Shown: positions 1 through 7,863, counted from the first letter of the stretch. The stretch is 29,877 bases of DNA from JAFDVL01 sp043736395 (GCA_043736395.1 JAYTCQ010000171.1:1-29877); one strand, 5' to 3'. Notes: generated from the sequence alone by a model not told the origin. Numbers and translations are program-made.

Positions 1-269
1 GTATCTAATGTTGCTTCCGGCGTAATGTCCCGACTCGAAAATCCTGTTCCACCTGTCGTAATAATCAAATCCACCTGAGCCTCGTCTGCAAAATATCTCT
101 AGCGTTCTGCAATAAGAAGTCTCTCGTCAGGGATTATTTCAGTCTGGACGATTTGAACATTAATGGACGCCAATTCGCTCACTACTGTTGGGCCAGACAC
201 GTCTTCTCGCTCACCCCGCGCTGCCGAATCACTAATTGTCAGAACCACGGTTTTGATGAAATCAGACAT
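1..269 (-). pseudogene. MogA/MoaB-like molybdopterin adenylyltransferase, interrupted by in-frame stop; partial at window edge
   Basis: From an ATG at 267-269 the frame reads MSDFIKTVVLTISDSAARGE, which is the typical start of the MogA/MoaB family (adenylates molybdopterin before molybdenum insertion). The frame meets a TAG at 99-101 (minus-strand sense) and then continues in the same frame with RYFADEAQVDLIITTGGTG followed by FSSRDITPEATLD, the conserved TTGGTG...RD-TPEA active-site region, until the window ends. Because homology resumes directly after the stop with no frame change, a single substitution (for example TTG to TAG, Leu in an ER-L-RYFADE context) explains it. Upstream ATGs at residues -5 and -22 are in frame but outside the family's usual start. 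No clear Shine-Dalgarno is seen. Either a recent pseudogene or a sequencing error; family assignment is confident. Confidence 0.8.
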
Positions 270-546
270 TGCCAGCGCCAACATTGAATAAATAAAATAA
301 CAAGCTTTGGAGTTTACAGTGGATGCCTGAATCATTCAATGCAGGATCAGTTTTTAAAGACATAGTACGTAACTTTTCTTCTCAACAGCCGTGTTATGTC
401 ATTATTAAGTGCCATTAATTGTCACAACCCCGTAAACTGGACTTAACAATTCCGCAATAAGTTCCTTCCAAATGACTGAATTGATTATACTTAAAATAAT
501 TTTAAATTAATTTAACACTTTGGCATACGACTCGCTTATACTATTT

Positions 547-637
547 ACAGAAGAAGAGTGCTCAGTGACTATCGTCGTAGTTTTAGTTGGGTTGTTCAGC
601 GGCGTTAGTCCGGGGCCACTGAGTACTCCTCTTCTGT
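547..637. repeat. Imperfect inverted repeat, 21-nt arms, 49-nt spacer
   Basis: Arms 547-567 (acagaagaagagtgctcagtg) and 617-637 are reverse complements with two mismatches; both mismatches permit G-U pairing on one strand. The spacer is GC-richer than the flanks. The arm and loop sizes match the other intergenic inverted repeats in this window, so it may be a member of a genome-wide repeat family rather than a regulatory RNA. A riboswitch is possible but no known consensus was recognised. Confidence 0.55.
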
Positions 638-1016
638 TAGTTCTCCTACAAATTAGTCTGACAGCCTTTTGTCCACAAGATTTTGTCGCCCAACGACACG
701 GCTCGCAAAAGGTAGCTTGATCACGATAGCTGAAATTTCAGACCACACCTTTTACCCAAAAATCCCGCATAACTCCCCCTTAAACCTTCCTTACCTACCC
801 GCCTGTTTATTTCATCATAATCTATATCTTATCTCCATTATAAGATACACCTAACAATGTTTACTATATTCTTTGATAAAATCCTTTTTCCTGATACTCT
901 GCATTTGGTTCCGCTCCCCTGAAGCAATCCGGCATATGCTTCACGAATTTTACTAAAAACATTGATGGAAATACCTCACTATTCCGCATATTTCTATCCT
1001 TAGAATCTTTATTTTT

Positions 1017-1021
1017 AGGAG
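1017..1021 (+). promoter_or_regulatory. Shine-Dalgarno AGGAG for the GTG-started haloperoxidase gene
   Basis: AGGAG lies 7 nt before GTG at 1029-1031. No ATG in this frame is close by, so the site supports the GTG start and thereby the full Tat signal. Confidence 0.7.
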
Positions 1022-1028
1022 TTTACCT

Positions 1029-2765
1029 GTGAAAAAGAAAAATAAGGGAAATGAAGTTGATTCCCAACCAACACGCCGCAAATTTTTAGGTCAGATTGGC
1101 GGAGGTGCGGCAGCCTTGTCTGTCGGCGGACTTCTCGTTAAACCAGTTGTAGCCCAACAGCTTGAGGCTTTGACTCCGGTGCAACGAGCCGAACGGGCTT
1201 ATCAAGTGCGAGTTGCCGCAGCGCTGGCTCAGAAAAATCTACCGCAACCAATCGCGCAACCCAATGGTGACGAAGATCGCTATAATAATAAAATTGGCTC
1301 ATTCACCAAGGCTCTTCCGCACAACCAATTGGGCGAAGTTGATACCATTGCCTTTCAATCATTGATGTATGCCGTGACGAATCAGGCACCAGAGGATTTT
1401 GAACGCGTACAACTTGGTTCAGGTGGTCGAAAGCTGACCAACCCACAAGCAGGATTAGCTTATGAAATGATTGGTTGCGATGCTGGTCATATCATCATGC
1501 CTCCAGCTCCTTCCTTTAGTAGCGCTGAAGAAGCCTCTGAAATAGGTGAAGTTTATTGGCAAGCGCTCGCCCGCGATGTACATTTTTCAGATTACGATTC
1601 AAATCCAATCACGAACGCCGCTGCTTCCGACTTATCAAGATTTTCAGATTTTCGCGGCCCGAAAAACAGGCGAGCTGCCAACATCAGTGCACCTTCGTTA
1701 GAGGCTTCAGAAGTAGATGATCGCACCGCACGGTTAACTCGTGCGCAAACCTCGCGACGTGCCAGTGGAGTGACTACCGCCACCCTTTTCCGTGGCAACA
1801 CTGAAGGTGATTTAGTCGGCCCGTATCTTTCACAATTCTTATGGCTTGATGTCCCATTCGGCGCACAAACAATCGTCCAAAAGATGAAAACCGTTGTTGC
1901 GGGTGACGATTACATGACGAATTACAGTGAATGGTTAGCGGTTCAAAACGGGCTCTTGCCAACACCTAATCGTTTTGATTCGACGCCTCGTTATATTCGT
2001 AATAACCGCGATCTAGCGCAGTGGGTGCATGTTGACGCGTTGTATCAAGCATATTTCAATGCAATGTTTATTCTGCTGGGCATGGAAGCGCCAGTTGATC
2101 CGGCAAACCCTTATAAAAGCTCTAAGACGCAGGATGCCTTTGGCACTTTTGGTAATCCACATATTCAAGCTTTAATGACGGGTGCTTCCGCGAATGCCTT
2201 ACGGACTGTCTGGCATCAAAAATGGTATGTCCATCGCAGGCTGCGACCAGAAGCATTCGCCGGACGTGTTCATAATCATGTGACCAAAGCCGCAAATTAT
2301 CCGATTCATCCGGATATTCTTAACTCTCGCGCATTGACCGAAGTCTCCAGTAAGTTCGGGACATATCTTTTACCGTTGGCATTTCCTGAGGGTTCGCCGG
2401 TACATCCCGCTTACGGATCAGGACATGCGACTGTGGCTGGAGCCTGTGTCACCATTCTTAAAGCCTGGTTTGACGAATCATGGGTGTTACCGAAGCCGGT
2501 AAATGTTTCAGCTGACGGGCTTTCGTTAGTGCCTTACACAGGAACAGAGCAGCTGACAGTCGGAGGCGAATTAAACAAATTAGCCGCGAATATTGGGATT
2601 GGCAGAAATGCGGCTGGAGTTCATTGGCGCAGCGATTTCTGGGAAGCAACCAAGCTGGGTGAGGCAGTCGCGCTGTCAATTTTGACCGACGTTAGATCAT
2701 GCTTCAACGAGCGTTTTGATGGCTTTACGTTAACTAAATTTGACGGGACAAAAATCACGATCTAA
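1029..2765 (+). CDS. Vanadium-dependent haloperoxidase, Tat-exported (578 aa)
   Basis: PAP2-superfamily vanadium haloperoxidase, which uses vanadate and H2O2 to oxidise halides. All vanadate-pocket motifs are present: K398 and R406 in K-WYVHRRL-RP, H459/S464/G465/H466 in HPAYGSGH, and R526/H532 in RNAAGVH. The spacings (K+8 to R, H+7 to H, R+6 to H) are those of the bromoperoxidase branch (red-algal/cyanobacterial type), and the extra pocket His (H459), replaced by Phe in fungal chloroperoxidase, is kept. The N-terminus has a twin-arginine signal (TRRKFLGQIGG, residues 15-25, then a hydrophobic stretch to about residue 42 ending VVAQ), so the folded enzyme is probably exported. Starts with GTG behind a good ribosome binding site and is followed by a strong terminator, so it is probably monocistronic. 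Halide preference cannot be told from sequence. Confidence 0.92.
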   Translation: MKKKNKGNEVDSQPTRRKFLGQIGGGAAALSVGGLLVKPVVAQQLEALTPVQRAERAYQVRVAAALAQKNLPQPIAQPNGDEDRYNNKIGSFTKALPHNQLGEVDTIAFQSLMYAVTNQAPEDFERVQLGSGGRKLTNPQAGLAYEMIGCDAGHIIMPPAPSFSSAEEASEIGEVYWQALARDVHFSDYDSNPITNAAASDLSRFSDFRGPKNRRAANISAPSLEASEVDDRTARLTRAQTSRRASGVTTATLFRGNTEGDLVGPYLSQFLWLDVPFGAQTIVQKMKTVVAGDDYMTNYSEWLAVQNGLLPTPNRFDSTPRYIRNNRDLAQWVHVDALYQAYFNAMFILLGMEAPVDPANPYKSSKTQDAFGTFGNPHIQALMTGASANALRTVWHQKWYVHRRLRPEAFAGRVHNHVTKAANYPIHPDILNSRALTEVSSKFGTYLLPLAFPEGSPVHPAYGSGHATVAGACVTILKAWFDESWVLPKPVNVSADGLSLVPYTGTEQLTVGGELNKLAANIGIGRNAAGVHWRSDFWEATKLGEAVALSILTDVRSCFNERFDGFTLTKFDGTKITI

Positions 2766-2787
2766 GTCCGTCTGCAAGCAGAGACTC

Positions 2788-2838
2788 AAAGGCAAAAGTG
2801 AAGGTTTGGAATTTTTCCTGATTTTCACTTTTGCCTTT
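2788..2838 (+). terminator. Intrinsic terminator after haloperoxidase
   Basis: A perfect 15-bp stem (2788-2802 with 2824-2838, arm aaaggcaaaagtgaa), 21-nt loop, followed by further T residues, 22 nt after the haloperoxidase stop codon. Confidence 0.75.
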
Positions 2839-2852
2839 TTGTCTTGGGATTG

Positions 2853-2988
2853 AAAAAGAAATTATCCACGAAGGACACGAAGGGGGACAAAGCCGGGGGA
2901 GAGAATATTCGGTAACATCTAACGAATGTGTCACCAATTATTTTCTTCCTTCGTGTCCCTTCGTGCTCTTCGTGGATAATTTCTTTTT
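2853..2988. repeat. Inverted repeat with 'CCACGAAG' words, 32-nt arms
   Basis: Arms 2853-2884 and 2957-2988 are reverse complements except for a 2-nt swap (ga/ag); the outer 21 nt are identical and include attatccacgaag. The right side carries TTCGTG three times in a row at about 9-10 nt spacing. The element sits directly upstream of the 3017 gene and could form a long hairpin in its leader. It looks like a dispersed intergenic repeat. Confidence 0.7.
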
Positions 2989-3016
2989 TCCGAAAATATC
3001 TGCTATACAACTATCT

Positions 3017-3856
3017 ATGAAGTTTCGCGCTGCCATTTTGCCATTCGTTTTATTTGCGTTTATTACTTCGTACGCTCAACAACGCCCGCTGATAACCGAA
3101 GACGTAGAACCTGTGAAACCCGGCTCCGTTCGCGCTGATTTCGGATTTGATTTTACACAGGGAAAAACCTTCCCGCTCTCAGGATTAAAAGGCGATTTAT
3201 CACGAATTGGTGTCACGACCTTAACCTTTGGCTTAGCGCCGAATGTTGAAGTGGAAATTGGTGGCACGATCCACAATTCACTGGCAATTAATAGCCGCAC
3301 TGCGAGCGCGATCCCGTTAATTTTAACCAGCCCGAATGCCTCCAGCGATACCGGAGATTTCTTCCTGGCGACGAAAATCAAAATCCGAAATGAGACAACT
3401 CGCCTTCCTGCTTTTGGCGTCCGCTTCGGTGCAAACATGCCGAATTCAAATCAATCGCGCGGCATCGGATTAAATCAAACAAATTTCTTTTTCACGACAA
3501 TTGCCAGCAAATCCATTGGTAAATTTCGCGTGTCCGGCAATATTGGATTAGGGATTTTCACGTCTCCAAATGAACTTTATTCGCAGAATGATTTACTGCT
3601 TTACGGCTTATCGTTTTCACGCCCAATCAATGATAGAGTGACCCTCGTTGGCGAAATCAACGGACGTATGAACACTCGCAAACAACCTCCCATCGGAACC
3701 GAATCCGACGGCGAAGCTCGCTTCGGAGCGCGCATCAAAGCTTCTGGATTGTTATGGGATGTTTCAGCCATTGCCGGACTGCATAAGAATAGCGCACGTA
3801 GCGGATTGAGTTTCGGGTTGACGTATGAAGGTCAGCTGTTTACACCCATCAGATAG
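3017..3856 (+). CDS. Putative secreted outer-membrane beta-barrel protein (279 aa)
   Basis: Start chosen at ATG 3017 because a clean signal peptide follows (MKFRAAILPFVLFAFITSYA, cleavage near AQQ); the longer open frame upstream only translates the inverted repeat at 2853-2988. The mature protein begins RPLITEDVEPVKPGSVR and then shows alternating hydrophobic/polar strands, many Gly/Asn turns and no further membrane helix, ending LSFGLTYEGQLFTPIR with strand-like character. This resembles small beta-barrel proteins of the 'transporter/phenol meta-pathway' type in the outer membrane. No catalytic motif was seen. No strong Shine-Dalgarno is visible before 3017. Function unknown; the barrel call is an inference from pattern. 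Confidence 0.6.
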   Translation: MKFRAAILPFVLFAFITSYAQQRPLITEDVEPVKPGSVRADFGFDFTQGKTFPLSGLKGDLSRIGVTTLTFGLAPNVEVEIGGTIHNSLAINSRTASAIPLILTSPNASSDTGDFFLATKIKIRNETTRLPAFGVRFGANMPNSNQSRGIGLNQTNFFFTTIASKSIGKFRVSGNIGLGIFTSPNELYSQNDLLLYGLSFSRPINDRVTLVGEINGRMNTRKQPPIGTESDGEARFGARIKASGLLWDVSAIAGLHKNSARSGLSFGLTYEGQLFTPIR

Positions 3857-3871
3857 TTGAGAGTTCCATTC

Positions 3872-4294
3872 TTATTTCTGATAACGCGCAAGATCAAGCC
3901 GCATCAAAGTCGCCGTACTCCGCGCAATTAATTTTTCTTTTTCATCCGTAATCGTAGCCTCAACATAAATCAGCGTCTTCCCTAAATTCACGACCGTCGC
4001 TTCGCAAAACAAATCTAAATCTTTGGTTCCCTTTAAAAAATTAATCCGCTGCTCGACCGTTGTGACACCATTTTCAGGCATCACCATCGTCATCCCCGCG
4101 TGCGCCGCCGCCGCATCTGCGAGGCTGTAAAGCGCTCCGCCGTGGACGACAAAAGGCTGCACTAATTTATCGGTATAAGTCATTTTCATCCGCACCCAAC
4201 CTTCACGAGCAGCAATTACTTCGATACCAAGATGTTGAAGAAAAGGAATGTTTGCAGAGAATTTTTTGAATTGTTCGAAATCAGTAATGGGCAT
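3872..4294 (-). CDS. PaaI-type hotdog-fold thioesterase (140 aa)
   Basis: Single hotdog-fold domain, normal length for the family. The diagnostic segment FVVHGGALYSLADAAAA (H51-G52-G53, acidic residue D60) is the acyl-CoA thioesterase active region of PaaI/YbgC relatives; LFCEATVVNLGKTLIYVEATI and ARSTATL are the conserved strands that follow. Expected to hydrolyse acyl- or aryl-CoA thioesters in the cytoplasm; substrate not predictable. Divergent from the flavin-binding-like gene at 4395 with a 100-nt shared promoter region, and convergent with 3017-3856. Confidence 0.88.
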   Translation of the reverse strand: MPITDFEQFKKFSANIPFLQHLGIEVIAAREGWVRMKMTYTDKLVQPFVVHGGALYSLADAAAAHAGMTMVMPENGVTTVEQRINFLKGTKDLDLFCEATVVNLGKTLIYVEATITDEKEKLIARSTATLMRLDLARYQK

Positions 4295-4394
4295 AAATTA
4301 TTGCAATGGTCTTTGGCTTTTGGGCTTTGAACTTTGTCGGAGTAAGGTAAAGTATCCTAAATCGTAAAACGTAATCTTGAAGGAATCTGCAAAT

Positions 4395-4841
4395 ATGAGC
4401 AATAGTCAACAAATTGAAACTGTCCAAAAATTAATCCAACAAGAAAAATTCGGAGTCCTCAGCACGCTTTCACTCAAGGACGACGGCTGGCCTTTCGGCT
4501 CGGCAACACCATACGCAATTTCGGCTTCTGGCGATCCAATCATTCTTGTGAGTTCGCTTGCCGAACATACAAAAAATATGATGAATGATCCACGCGTCAG
4601 CCTCTTCATTCAGGACACGACAACGAACGCAAATCCGCAAAGCACCGCCCGTGCGACGCTGCTGGGGATCGTCGAAGCAGTGAATGAAAATGAAGTTGAA
4701 GAAGCGGCGCAGCAGTATTTATCGCGCTTCCCCGAAGCCACGCAGAATTTTCAGTTAGGCGGATTTTCGCTGCTAAAAATTGTTGTAAAACAAGTGCGCT
4801 ATATTGGGGGATTTGGGGAGATGTTTTGGGTGCAATTTTAG
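4395..4841 (+). CDS. Pyridoxamine 5'-phosphate oxidase-family (HugZ-like) FMN-binding protein (148 aa)
   Basis: Split-barrel flavin-binding fold: TVQKLIQQEKFGVLSTLS, then DGWPFGSATPYAIS, DPIILVSSLAEHTKNMMNDPRVSLFI, typical of the HugZ/PNPOx-like family (heme utilisation or flavin reductase-type proteins). Only the N-terminal split-barrel is present; the C-terminal DUF2470 domain of full HugZ proteins is missing. Start taken at ATG 4395 because gaaggaa lies 9 nt upstream; a TTG further up (4377) is less likely. Substrate unknown. Confidence 0.8.
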   Translation: MSNSQQIETVQKLIQQEKFGVLSTLSLKDDGWPFGSATPYAISASGDPIILVSSLAEHTKNMMNDPRVSLFIQDTTTNANPQSTARATLLGIVEAVNENEVEEAAQQYLSRFPEATQNFQLGGFSLLKIVVKQVRYIGGFGEMFWVQF

Positions 4842-4862
4842 CGGTGAACTAGAAGTAGAAAT

Positions 4863-5270
4863 TTACGTAGTGGTTATCGCCTGCGCCACTTCAATGACTC
4901 GGCTTAAACTTGCCGAAGAATATTTTGTTGCTTCGTATCGTTGAATTTGTTGCTCTTTTAAGCCAAGCCGAGCCGCCAGTTCGCGCTGTGAAAGCCCTGA
5001 TGCGATACGCGCACGAATCAGGGCTTGCGGTAGATCATTCAACTTCGACAAATCAAGCTGCGGCTTTTTGCTGACCTTTGTTTTTTCGTACTCTTTCAGC
5101 TCCTGCTGCAAACTTTCAAGCTGACTTTGCAGCGCATTACGCTGCGCTTTAATCAGCAAGGGATGTACACCAGAATGCGCAGATTTGCGCATGTCAAAAT
5201 CTTTCACCGCCTGCGCGAATCTCGCGGCATGAGCCTTGGTAATTCTGTATTGTCTTGCATTTTCGATCAT
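4863..5270 (-). CDS. XRE-family HTH protein, probable antitoxin (135 aa)
   Basis: The C-terminal part (residues about 80-132) is a Cro/C1-type helix-turn-helix: ALIRARIASGLSQRELAARLGLKEQQIQRYE. The middle (about 40-62) is charged and heptad-like, consistent with a coiled coil. Its start codon overlaps the stop of the upstream nucleotidyltransferase-like gene by 4 nt (5267-5270), which indicates translational coupling. In such pairs the HTH protein is usually the DNA-binding antitoxin that represses its own promoter; a matching palindrome over the promoter is seen at 5793-5812. Antitoxin role inferred from arrangement. Confidence 0.8.
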   Translation of the reverse strand: MIENARQYRITKAHAARFAQAVKDFDMRKSAHSGVHPLLIKAQRNALQSQLESLQQELKEYEKTKVSKKPQLDLSKLNDLPQALIRARIASGLSQRELAARLGLKEQQIQRYEATKYSSASLSRVIEVAQAITTT

Positions 5271-5713
5271 ATCTTTTCACGTGGCTTTTTCAGCCGGATT
5301 CCAACAATTCCTTTCGGTTTCCCGTTTCGATCTTGCTGGAAAAATTCGAGCCAAGTTTTTCCGCTACCACCTTCGATCCATTCAGCCGGAAATAGCTCGC
5401 CTCGGTATTTTTCTTTTTGCGCCGCGCGTCCATTGCTGAAATCTAATAACACTGGATCAAGTAATTCAGCATCTACGCCTTCAATACTCCAACAGCCATC
5501 AAAATCATTCGGCAATTCTTTTGATGTGACAAAACTGCCATCAATGTAAATCGCAGGACATCCTGCCTTTCGTAGTGAGGCGATTGCTGCTTTCAAGCCT
5601 TTCAGTAACTTTCGTCGATGTGGGTTTATTCCAAATCTGTTTTCAAATTCTTTCCATTCTGACCAATGAATTCCGGGAGGGAGATCCCCATTTTCTAATA
5701 AAAAATCAAGCAT
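5267..5713 (-). CDS. DUF6932/MNT-like nucleotidyltransferase protein, probable toxin (148 aa)
   Basis: Residues 53-75 read PAIYIDGSFVTSKELPNDFDGCW, giving the nucleotidyltransferase signature GS (59-60) followed by D70-x-D72. The GSFVT...PND-DG form matches small DUF6932-type proteins found next to HTH antitoxins. It is the first gene of a two-gene unit; GAGG lies 8-9 nt before the ATG at 5713. Such proteins are thought to modify RNA or protein targets by nucleotide transfer, but the target here is unknown. Length is normal for a stand-alone minimal nucleotidyltransferase. Confidence 0.72.
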   Translation of the reverse strand: MLDFLLENGDLPPGIHWSEWKEFENRFGINPHRRKLLKGLKAAIASLRKAGCPAIYIDGSFVTSKELPNDFDGCWSIEGVDAELLDPVLLDFSNGRAAQKEKYRGELFPAEWIEGGSGKTWLEFFQQDRNGKPKGIVGIRLKKPREKI

Positions 5714-5792
5714 TTTTTTTCCTCAGCCCTTTACTATTGAGGGCGGTTAATGTTCCTTTCGGCACTTCCCACATGGCTGAGAACGTTTGATG

Positions 5793-5827
5793 ACACAACT
5801 ATATCATTGTGTTACATGCCTTGTCAA
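5793..5827 (-). promoter_or_regulatory. Promoter with overlapping operator for the toxin-antitoxin pair
   Basis: On the minus strand TTGACA (5822-5827) and TATAGT (5798-5803) are separated by 18 nt, a good sigma-70 promoter. An inverted repeat acacaa-N8-ttgtgt (5793-5812) covers the -10 box, which is where an autoregulating XRE repressor would bind. It lies 80 nt upstream of the 5713 start codon. Binding by the product of 4863-5270 is inference. Confidence 0.6.
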
Positions 5828-5851
5828 TCAAGAGTACTCCCTCCTCAAAAA

Positions 5852-5880
5852 CAAAAGGCAGGTTATTAGCCTACCTTTTG
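5852..5880 (-). terminator. Intrinsic terminator after GMC oxidoreductase
   Basis: Read on the minus strand, arms 5870-5880 and 5852-5862 form an 11-bp stem (one G-U pair) with a 7-nt loop, followed by TTTTT in the minus-strand sense. It lies 22 nt after the stop of the 5903-7570 gene. Confidence 0.7.
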
Positions 5881-5902
5881 AGTTTCTAGTTTGATGCGTC
5901 TC

Positions 5903-7570
5903 TCACACATTCCCACGCTTAATCTCCCCCGCCAAATAATCCGTCGCTCGCCACGCCACCGCCAAAATTGTCAGCGTTGGATTTTTCTCTGTAGCCGATG
6001 GGAATGAGCTACCATCCACCACAAATAAATTCTTCACCGCGTGACTTTGATTAAAGCCATTCAGCATAGAATTTTTCGGATTAGCTCCCATGCGACAGGT
6101 TCCGTGTTCATGGATGGGTGAGCCGGGGTGATCCCAATCATTGCGTTTGTAATTCAATGTTTCGGCTTTCGATTCGTGCAATAACTGCTCAACTGTGTCG
6201 TACATTTCTTCGGACATTTTTCGTTCGTTGTCTGAATAATTCAGCACCATTCGCATAATCGGTAAGCCGTATTGATCGCGTTTGGTTTCGTCCACTTCGA
6301 TGCGATTATCTTCGCGCGGAGGGATTTCGCCGTACGGGTGAATTTGAAATAATGCGGGATAATGGCGCAACACTTCTTTCTTAAAATTTCCACCGAAGCC
6401 TTCCATATTTTTTGCAAAGCTCGCGTTGTTCTGGCATCCGCTTGACCAAAATTGCATCCCAAATCCACGGGCGTAATCGCGTTTTTTCCCGCGATGATTG
6501 AAGCGCGGTAAATAAATATGTTCACCTCCGATGCCGCTGTCGTGCGTAGTCTCACGACCGTACAAATGCGGCATGAACGCCTGCACGTGAAAGCGAAATT
6601 GTTCAGTGAAATATTTGCCGAGTACGCCCGAAGTATTCCCAATTCCGTTCGGATAAATTGAGGATTTTGAATTCAATAAAATTCGCGTTGAATCTACTGA
6701 TGACGCGCCGACAATCACGACTTTGGCTTTGACGTGGCTTTCAGTTTTATTGTAGCGATGAAAATATTGGACGCCATTTGCAAGCCCTGTTTTCGGGTCT
6801 ACGGTGACTCTTCCGGCGACGGCGTTGCTGATGATTTTTAATTTTCCGGTCGCAATTGCAGCGGGCAATAAATGCAAAGCCGAATTAAAAAAACTTCCCG
6901 TCGTGCAGCCCGATCCGCAATCTCCGCAGTAATGACAGGACGCTCTTCCGTTCAACGGGCGAGTCAAATTCGCGCGCCGACCTTGCACGATATTTATTCC
7001 GGCACGTTTCCCGGCATTCATCATCGCCCATTCACCGCAACGCAGCGCAGGTGCGGGCTGATGAAATTTGCTGCCGGGCAAAGTCTCGTTATCGTCGTCT
7101 CCGCCGCAGACGCCGATGAGCTGATCTACTTGATCGTAGTACGGCTTGATGTCTTTATATTCAAATGGCCACGGGATGCCGTAGCCGTCGTTGACCTTAA
7201 AATCCACATCAGAATAACGCAGCGAAACACGTCCCCACATATTCGTTTTGCCGCCATGCCCCCAAACACGATAGAGGTCATAACGCTTCCCTTCCGGCGT
7301 CAAATATGGTTGCTCTTTGGTATCTAAAAACCCAAGTTCAGGCTTTTCGCCACGTGCAAAAGCTTCGCGCCTTTCGTAGGGCAACATCGCCATCCAATAT
7401 CTCGCGGGATCGTATTTGTCTCCTGCGTCTAGCATCAATACGTTGACGCCTTTGCGCGTTAAATTCCACGCCGCCATTCCGCCGGAAGCGCCGGAGCCGA
7501 TGATGACTACGTCGTAAACAGGAGAAGATTTTTTGATCTGTGGAGCTTGGGTTTTGCGTTGCTTTTGCAT
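5903..7570 (-). CDS. GMC-family FAD-dependent oxidoreductase with cysteine cluster (555 aa)
   Basis: Oxidises an alcohol group of a sugar or related substrate. The N-terminal Rossmann motif GSGASG (25-30) binds FAD; the C-terminal domain has HEHGTCRMG with probable catalytic H487 paired with N530 in TEKNPTLTI. A cluster C212-x2-C215-x2-C218-x3-C222 sits in the substrate half; similar clusters occur in the catalytic subunits of bacterial FAD-dependent glucose, sorbitol and 2-keto-gluconate dehydrogenases, where they bind a [3Fe-4S] centre. No small (Tat chaperone) subunit or cytochrome gene is adjacent, and this protein has no signal peptide of its own, so its electron acceptor and location are open. 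GAGG lies 6 nt before the ATG. Confidence 0.87.
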   Translation of the reverse strand: MQKQRKTQAPQIKKSSPVYDVVIIGSGASGGMAAWNLTRKGVNVLMLDAGDKYDPARYWMAMLPYERREAFARGEKPELGFLDTKEQPYLTPEGKRYDLYRVWGHGGKTNMWGRVSLRYSDVDFKVNDGYGIPWPFEYKDIKPYYDQVDQLIGVCGGDDDNETLPGSKFHQPAPALRCGEWAMMNAGKRAGINIVQGRRANLTRPLNGRASCHYCGDCGSGCTTGSFFNSALHLLPAAIATGKLKIISNAVAGRVTVDPKTGLANGVQYFHRYNKTESHVKAKVVIVGASSVDSTRILLNSKSSIYPNGIGNTSGVLGKYFTEQFRFHVQAFMPHLYGRETTHDSGIGGEHIYLPRFNHRGKKRDYARGFGMQFWSSGCQNNASFAKNMEGFGGNFKKEVLRHYPALFQIHPYGEIPPREDNRIEVDETKRDQYGLPIMRMVLNYSDNERKMSEEMYDTVEQLLHESKAETLNYKRNDWDHPGSPIHEHGTCRMGANPKNSMLNGFNQSHAVKNLFVVDGSSFPSATEKNPTLTILAVAWRATDYLAGEIKRGNV

Positions 7571-7591
7571 ACTTGCCTCGATGATTTTTTT

Positions 7592-7674
7592 AGACAGGAT
7601 TCACAAGATTGACAGGATTTATTACAAGAAACTAAAAGATTTTTTCTAATCTTGTTCATCCTGTAAATCTTGTC
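7592..7674. repeat. Imperfect inverted repeat of 'acaggatt-cacaagatt' type
   Basis: gacaggattcacaagattga (from 7592) and the inverted block ending at 7674 (cttgttcatcctgtaaatct) are approximate reverse complements made of alternating ACAGGATT and ACAAGATT words. It lies just upstream of the GMC gene's start (minus strand), and is probably a dispersed intergenic repeat. Confidence 0.5.
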
Positions 7675-7767
7675 GAAATGTTTTTTGATTTGCTAATCAA
7701 CTACAGTGTGAATACTATCTTACTTACTTCTATTAGTGAAGAACGCTATTTTAACGACTAGAAACTG

Positions 7768-7863
7768 GGAGCGCCCGCATCCTGCGGGCGAGCTTTGCGA
7801 AGGGATCACTTTTCATCGCAGGTAATTGCTTTCCAAGGTTCGCCCGCAGGATGCGGGCGCTCC
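7768..7863. repeat. Perfect 24-bp inverted repeat, 48-nt spacer
   Basis: Arms 7768-7791 and 7840-7863 are exact reverse complements; each arm itself contains the mini-palindrome cccgca-tcc-tgcggg. A second, outer pair (actgggagc, 7765-7773, with gctcccagt, 7872-7880) offers an alternative register. It lies in the leader of the bacilliredoxin gene and is much more GC-rich than the flanks. Confidence 0.75.

Larger units (their letters stand above)
336..1028. other. Gene-free interval between mogA-like gene and haloperoxidase
   Basis: No convincing gene here. Short open frames at 520-720 and 669-854 lack recognisable protein character and ribosome binding sites. The stretch is AT-rich and holds one imperfect inverted repeat (547-637, listed separately) and a small perfect 12-nt palindrome ctgaaatttcag at 730-741. 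It is long enough to carry promoters for both flanking genes, but I cannot assign a convincing -35/-10 pair. Confidence 0.6.

Noticed and set aside
99..101. TAG in the mogA-like gene as a recoded (pyrrolysine) codon
   Set aside because: Pyrrolysine is not expected in this family or lineage, and the position is a usual Leu; a mutation or error is simpler.
520..854. Two short overlapping plus-strand reading frames (66 and 61 codons)
   Set aside because: The first runs through both arms of the inverted repeat, and neither has a ribosome binding site or protein-like composition.
873..900. TTGATA-16-TACTCT as haloperoxidase promoter
   Set aside because: The -10 box is poor and the region is AT-rich enough for such a match by chance.
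2831..3016. Upstream extension of the outer-membrane protein gene
   Set aside because: It translates a terminator arm and the inverted repeat; a signal peptide begins cleanly at the ATG at 3017.
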